From: JAJPKR01 sp050746125
Lineage (GTDB): Bacteria; Acidobacteriota; Terriglobia; Terriglobales; SCQP01
Assembly: GCA_050746125.1 (NCBI GenBank)
Contig: JBOGKX010000012.1
Location: 1 to 64,000, forward strand
Direction: 5' to 3'
Length of the DNA: 64,000 nucleotides
The notes under the pieces are model-generated. The model did no database searches and was not told the DNA's origin. It worked only from the letters and a program-made list of their open reading frames with translations. This document shows positions 60,308 to 64,000 of the stretch, one piece after another (the first letter of the stretch is position 1; each line of letters begins with the position of its first letter). The translations under genes and the position numbers were made by a program.

Positions 60308-61144
60308 TCAGGATACGCCGGCCGGCGAAGTCCGAGGCCCCCAATTCAGATATTCGCGGAGGTATTCATCCTGGCTGGTCAGAAGTTCGGGAGCGGAGCC
60401 GTCGAACCAGATGCGATGGTCGCGAAGGAGCATAAACGAGGCGCGGCCCACGCCCGGCGGCACTGCCCGCACGCTTTGCGTGTCGTGATCCCACACCCGC
60501 GTGGCCAGCAAATAGCCGTCTTGCAGGCGATGGGTGGCGAGCAAAGCGGTCACGTGATTGAGATCGCGCAGTTTAATGACCAACTCGATGATGGTGGTCG
60601 CCGTTTCCGGATCCAGGCCGCCGGTGGGCGAGTCGTAGAGCATCACCTCGGGCGAGGTGGCCAGGGCGCGCGCGATCGAGACGCGGTGGCGCATGCCGCC
60701 GGAGAGTTCGGCGGGCATCTTGTCGATGGCGTCCTCCAGGCCCACGAAGCGCAGGCATGTGCGCACCCGCTCCTCGATTTGCGCCTCGCTCTGCTGCCCC
60801 TCCTCGAGCAGGCGGAAGGCGATATTTTCCCGCACGCTCAGCGAATCAAACAGCGCGCTTTCTTGGAACGTCATGCCGATCGAGCGCCGCAAGGCAAATA
60901 GTTCCCGCTCGGGCATGTGGGCGACCTCGTGGCCGCAGACCCAGATTCGGCCGCGGTCGGGGCGCAGCAGGCCCATGGCCAGTTTCATGAGCACGGTCTT
61001 TCCCGAGCCGCTCTCGCCCAGCAGCACCTTGGTCTCGCCCGGCCGCACGGCGAAGGTGACATTTTCGAGCACCGGACCGGCGGCAAAAGCCAAACTGACT
61101 TGATCGAAGCGAATGACCGGGTTCTCGTCGCGCGCGTCTGCCAT
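60308..61144 (-). CDS. mlaF: MlaF-like ABC transporter ATP-binding protein
   Basis: A 278-aa ATPase of the Mla/Mce phospholipid transport family. Walker A is LGESGSGKT, the Q-loop is MTFQESALFDSLSV and the signature is LSGGMRHRVSIARA. Walker B reads VMLYDSPTGGLDP, with Ser where the catalytic Glu (DEP) is normally found. The C-terminus is longer than usual. It pairs with the permease 17 bases upstream. An Mce substrate-binding protein is not seen after it. The ATG at 61144 is used since the longer frame runs into mlaE. Confidence 0.88.
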   Translation of the reverse strand: MADARDENPVIRFDQVSLAFAAGPVLENVTFAVRPGETKVLLGESGSGKTVLMKLAMGLLRPDRGRIWVCGHEVAHMPERELFALRRSIGMTFQESALFDSLSVRENIAFRLLEEGQQSEAQIEERVRTCLRFVGLEDAIDKMPAELSGGMRHRVSIARALATSPEVMLYDSPTGGLDPETATTIIELVIKLRDLNHVTALLATHRLQDGYLLATRVWDHDTQSVRAVPPGVGRASFMLLRDHRIWFDGSAPELLTSQDEYLREYLNWGPRTSPAGVS

Positions 61145-61161
61145 GTGGCCAGGAAGGAAAC

Positions 61162-61968
61162 TTAGGTGCCGAGCAATCCGACGAGCAGGCGGCTGAGGAC
61201 GAAATCCGAAATGATGATCAACAGCGAGGCCAAGACTACCGCTTGTGTGGTGGCGCGGCCCACGCCTTGCGTTCCGCCGCGGGCCTTCATCCCGTAATAA
61301 CAGCCGACGGTGGCGATGATAGCGCCAAAGACAAGTGGCTTGATCAGTCCCTGAATGACGTCGGCCGAATCCAGGATTCGAAAGGCCGAGACCCAGTACT
61401 GGTTGGCGTCCAGATGAATGCCGGCTATGGCATAGCTGAGCCCGCCCACGATGCCGCAAATGTCGGCAATGATGGTCAGAAAAAAGCTCATGACGATCGT
61501 AGCCAGAACCCGCGGCGTGACCAGCTTGCGCATCGGATCGGTGCCCAAGGCGCGCATGGCGTCGAGCTGCTCGGTGACGGCCATGGAGCCGAGTTCGGAA
61601 GCCATGCCGGAGGCGTTGCGCGCGCCTACCATCAAGGCGCTCAGCACCGGCCCGAGTTCCAACACCAGCGACAGGGAGACCAACTGGCCGAGGCGGTCGA
61701 TTTGGCCGTATTGGGCCAGCGTGGCCGAGAGCTGCAGTGCCATGACCGCGCCGGTAAAGAAGCCGGTCAGGGCGACGATCGGCAGCGAACCCACGCCGAT
61801 CGAATCCATTTGTAAGAACAAGTCGCCGAAATAAAACGGCGTGGATACGACGTTGGCGAGGCTTTGCCCCACCATCAGCCAGAATTCCTGAAAGGAAAAC
61901 AGCCAACCCTTTAACGTGCCGCCCAGGGACGAGGCCTCATCCGGCATGTCGAGATTCGAATCTAGCAT
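61162..61968 (-). CDS. mlaE: MlaE-like phospholipid ABC transporter permease
   Basis: A 268-aa inner-membrane permease with about five or six helices. The diagnostic segment is ELGPVLSALMVGARNASGMASELGSMAVTEQLDAMRALGTDP-like (quoted only in part: GARNASGMASELG and EQLDAMRALG). It works with MlaF to move phospholipids between membranes. It is divergent from aroC across 68 bases that contain a GGCCGGCCGG palindrome (about 61976-61986). Confidence 0.93.
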   Translation of the reverse strand: MLDSNLDMPDEASSLGGTLKGWLFSFQEFWLMVGQSLANVVSTPFYFGDLFLQMDSIGVGSLPIVALTGFFTGAVMALQLSATLAQYGQIDRLGQLVSLSLVLELGPVLSALMVGARNASGMASELGSMAVTEQLDAMRALGTDPMRKLVTPRVLATIVMSFFLTIIADICGIVGGLSYAIAGIHLDANQYWVSAFRILDSADVIQGLIKPLVFGAIIATVGCYYGMKARGGTQGVGRATTQAVVLASLLIIISDFVLSRLLVGLLGT

Positions 61969-62002
61969 AGGGCCCGGCCGGCCGGGAGCCGCGTCGGGCG
62001 GC

Positions 62003-62008
62003 TACAAT
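62003..62008 (+). promoter_or_regulatory. -10 box of aroC
   Basis: TACAAT lies 28 bases before the aroC ATG at 62037. An in-frame ATG at 62007 overlaps this box and is therefore an unlikely start. Confidence 0.4.
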
Positions 62009-62036
62009 GGATAGCTTCCGTCTCCGGACCCGAACC

Positions 62037-63209
62037 ATGCTGCGTTTTACCACCGCCGGCGAGTCCCACGGCGAAGCGCTGATCGCGTTGATCGGAGGAT
62101 TGCCCGCCGGCCTGCCGGTGGATTTCGCGCTTATCGATCGCGACCTTTGGCGCCGCCAACAGGGCTATGGGCGCGGCGGGCGCATGAAGATCGAGCGCGA
62201 TCAGGCCCATTTTCTCGCCGGCGTCCACAACGGCGTCACCATCGGCGCGCCGGTGGCGATTCGGCTGGAAAACCGCGATTGGCGGAACTGGCAAGACACG
62301 CTGGCCGTCGATAAGCCGCCCGGCGAAGCGGCGCGGCCCGTGCGCAGCCCGCGCCCCGGTCATGCCGATTTGGCGGGTGCGATCAAGTTTAATTTTCCCG
62401 AATCGCGCTATGTGCTGGAGCGCGCCAGCGCTCGCGAGACGGCCGCGCGCGTGGCCGTCGGAGCGCTGGCGAAGCTGCTGCTGCGCGAGCTCGGCATCGA
62501 GGTGCTGAGCCACGTCGTGGCCGTGGGCGGGGCGCGGCTTCGGGCCGGAGCGGAGGCGAGTTGGGAGCGGCTGCGCGCCCTGGCGGAGCGGCAGGAAGTG
62601 CTGCTGAGCTGCGTGGACCCTGAAAGCGAAGCCGCCATGAAGGCGGAGGTGGACCGCGCGTTGCGTACTGGCGATTCGCTCGGCGGCATCTTCGAGGTGC
62701 GGGCGCGCGGGCTGCCTCCCGGCTTGGGCAGCCCTGCGCAATGGGACGAGCGGCTGGACGGGCATTTGACCCAGGCGCTCGTCTCGATCCAGGCGGTGAA
62801 GGCGGCCGAGATCGGCGACGGCGTGTGGGCGGCGACGGCGCGCGGCTCGGAAGCGCAGGACCCGATCGCCTACAACCGCGAGGCGCGCCGCTTTATCCGG
62901 CCCAGCAACCACGCCGGTGGCCTCGAGGGAGGCATGACGAATGGCGAAGAGGTGGTGGTGCGCGGCTATTTGAAGCCGATCTCGACGCTGCGCCGGCCGC
63001 TCGGCTCGGTGGACTTCGCCAGCCGCGAACCGGTCAAGGCCGCTTATGAGCGCAGCGACGTTTGCGTGGTGCCGGCCGCCGCCGTGGTGGGCGAAGCCAT
63101 GGTGGCGCTGACCCTGGCCGGCGCCGTGCTGGCCAAGTTCGGCGGCGATTCCATGGTCGAGTTGCTGCGCAATCTCGCAGGCTATCGCCGCCAGGTGAGC
63201 GAATACTGA
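62037..63209 (+). CDS. aroC: Chorismate synthase
   Basis: Last step of the shikimate pathway, FMN-dependent; 390 aa. The protein starts MLRFTTAGESHG, the usual start of the family, which fixes the ATG at 62037. GRGGRMKIE, SPRPGHADLAGA, the His in RPSNHAGGLEGGMTNGE and VVPAAAVVGEAM match the signatures. The stop overlaps the def ATG by one base (TGATG). Confidence 0.96.
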   Translation: MLRFTTAGESHGEALIALIGGLPAGLPVDFALIDRDLWRRQQGYGRGGRMKIERDQAHFLAGVHNGVTIGAPVAIRLENRDWRNWQDTLAVDKPPGEAARPVRSPRPGHADLAGAIKFNFPESRYVLERASARETAARVAVGALAKLLLRELGIEVLSHVVAVGGARLRAGAEASWERLRALAERQEVLLSCVDPESEAAMKAEVDRALRTGDSLGGIFEVRARGLPPGLGSPAQWDERLDGHLTQALVSIQAVKAAEIGDGVWAATARGSEAQDPIAYNREARRFIRPSNHAGGLEGGMTNGEEVVVRGYLKPISTLRRPLGSVDFASREPVKAAYERSDVCVVPAAAVVGEAMVALTLAGAVLAKFGGDSMVELLRNLAGYRRQVSEY

Positions 63210-63721
63210 TGGTTTATCCGATCGTCAAGTACCCAGATCCCATTCTCAATCGCCCCGCCGCCGAGGTGGCCGAGTTCAACACGCCGGAATTGCGCCGCTT
63301 GATCGATGACATGTTCGAAAGCATGTACGCCGCAAGCGGCGTGGGCTTGGCGGCGCCGCAGATCGGCATCGGACGGCGCATCGCCGTGATCGATTGCAGC
63401 GCGGGCGCCGATGCGGCGCAGCAGATGGTGATCATCAATCCCAAGATCGTGCGCGGCGACGGTCGGGACGAGGCCGAGGAGGGCTGCTTGAGCGTGCCGG
63501 GGTTTCGCGCCAACGTCGTTCGCGCCGCCGCGGTCACGGCGCGGGCGCAAGACGTCGAAGGCAACTGGCGCGAGATCGAGGGCAAAGAACTGCTGGCTCG
63601 CGCCTTGCAGCACGAGATCGACCATCTCGACGGCATTCTATTCCTGGCGCATCTCACCACGCTGAAGCGCGACATGATTAAGCGCAAAATTCGCAAACTG
63701 CAAAAAACGGACGAGTGGTAG
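63209..63721 (+). CDS. def: Peptide deformylase
   Basis: Removes the formyl group from nascent proteins; 170 aa, metal-dependent. All three motifs are intact: GVGLAAPQIG, EGCLSVPG (metal Cys) and QHEIDHLDG (two metal His and catalytic Glu). It is translationally coupled to aroC and followed seven bases later by fmt, the usual partner. Confidence 0.96.
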   Translation: MVYPIVKYPDPILNRPAAEVAEFNTPELRRLIDDMFESMYAASGVGLAAPQIGIGRRIAVIDCSAGADAAQQMVIINPKIVRGDGRDEAEEGCLSVPGFRANVVRAAAVTARAQDVEGNWREIEGKELLARALQHEIDHLDGILFLAHLTTLKRDMIKRKIRKLQKTDEW

Positions 63722-63728
63722 GCGGCCC

Positions 63729-64000
63729 ATGCGGGTAATTTTCCTGGGCACGCCCGGATTTGCCGTCCCCGCCCTCGAGCGACTGGCCGGGGCGGCCGGT
63801 ATCGAACTGGCGGGCGTGGTCTGCCAACCCGACCGCCAGGCTGGCCGGGGCCTCGAGAGCCGCGTGCCGGAGGTGAAGGCCGCGGCGATCCGTCTCGGCC
63901 TGCCGCTGCTCCAGCCGCAGGGGATCAAGGGCGACGAGTCGCAAGTCTGGCTCGAGCGGCTGCGGCCGGAGGCGCTGGCGGTAGTGGCCTACGGGCAGAT
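63729..64000 (+). CDS. fmt: Methionyl-tRNA formyltransferase, N-terminal part (cut by window end)
   Basis: The first 90 codons are present. MRVIFLGTPGFAVPALERL and VVCQPDRQAGRG are the standard Fmt N-terminus (formyl-folate Rossmann fold), continuing to VVAYGQI. The reading frame is open to the last base, so this is truncation by the window and not a broken gene. It forms the def-fmt pair. Confidence 0.93.
   Translation, partial: MRVIFLGTPGFAVPALERLAGAAGIELAGVVCQPDRQAGRGLESRVPEVKAAAIRLGLPLLQPQGIKGDESQVWLERLRPEALAVVAYGQ

Noticed and set aside
62007..62036. Upstream ATG for aroC
   Set aside because: It overlaps the TACAAT box, and homologues begin at the ATG of 62037.

Overview
The window is GC-rich (roughly two-thirds G+C by eye) chromosomal DNA from a Gram-negative bacterium, most probably an acidobacterium. 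The diderm envelope is shown by lpxB, a lipid A-type acyltransferase, MlaE/MlaF-like transporter genes and an outer-membrane beta-barrel. The acidobacterial assignment is inference. It rests on the gene mix (TrmFO, a double-length ThyX, PyrR, an FHA-GAF-PP2C phosphatase, several exported proteins of unknown function). Almost everything is single-copy housekeeping or envelope biology; only the first ~1.4 kb looks mobile.

Layout. 1-1376: right edge of a probable prophage (GH73-type endolysin, two small genes, a terminator and an AT-richer spacer). 1377-11602: a FkbM methyltransferase, then gyrA, a CPBP membrane protease and a run of closely packed genes (pyrE, mtnA, prmC, a CCA-transferase family gene, a GT39/ArnT-like glycosyltransferase). 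11599-13495 (minus): a small anchored coiled-coil protein, a GT2 glycosyltransferase and a SIMPL-domain protein. 13528-19506: lpxB coupled to an M1-like protein with TPRs, then an FHA-GAF-PP2C phosphatase coupled to a HAD hydrolase. 19503-20630: citrate synthase (minus). 20891-24389: SAM hydrolase, zinc ribbon, APC permease. 24422-37384 (minus): coiled-coil exported protein, histidine kinase, prepilin peptidase, a candidate small RNA, SDR, D-aminoacylase, purB, xerC, trmFO, zinc ribbon and a GAF/GGDEF/HD-GYP hybrid. 37714-41029: BON-repeat protein and rsmB (convergent). 41067-46474: thyX, pyrR-pyrB-pyrC, acyltransferase. 46485-49645: HIT, zinc exporter, lipoprotein, cytochrome c/Cu-monooxygenase-like protein. 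49581-51550: leuCD (minus). 51715-54969: outer-membrane barrel, exported protein, alpha-galactosidase, cytochrome c. 54980-61968 (minus): pruA, coaX, birA, nadC, aldo-keto reductase, mlaF, mlaE. 62037-64000: aroC, def, fmt (cut by the window end).

Two architectural themes recur. Many genes overlap by ATGA/GTGA or are spaced by 2-8 bases, so operons are tight and probably translationally coupled. Many transcription-unit heads have a TANNNT -10 box only 6-14 bases before the start codon and no Shine-Dalgarno, which suggests widespread leaderless mRNAs.

Most notable observations: (i) a 69-nt candidate small RNA on the minus strand at 27486-27554, with a consensus sigma-70 promoter, two hairpins, a C/U-rich anti-Shine-Dalgarno-like loop and a U-tract; (ii) the leaderless-promoter pattern; (iii) enzymes with altered key residues: an M1 peptidase lacking all zinc ligands, a CCA-transferase with DxT instead of DxD, an Mla-type ATPase with DSP instead of DEP, and GyrA with Ala at the quinolone-pocket Ser; (iv) a double-length ThyX and a GGDEF/HD-GYP hybrid. 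No CRISPR array, tRNA, rRNA or insertion sequence was seen.
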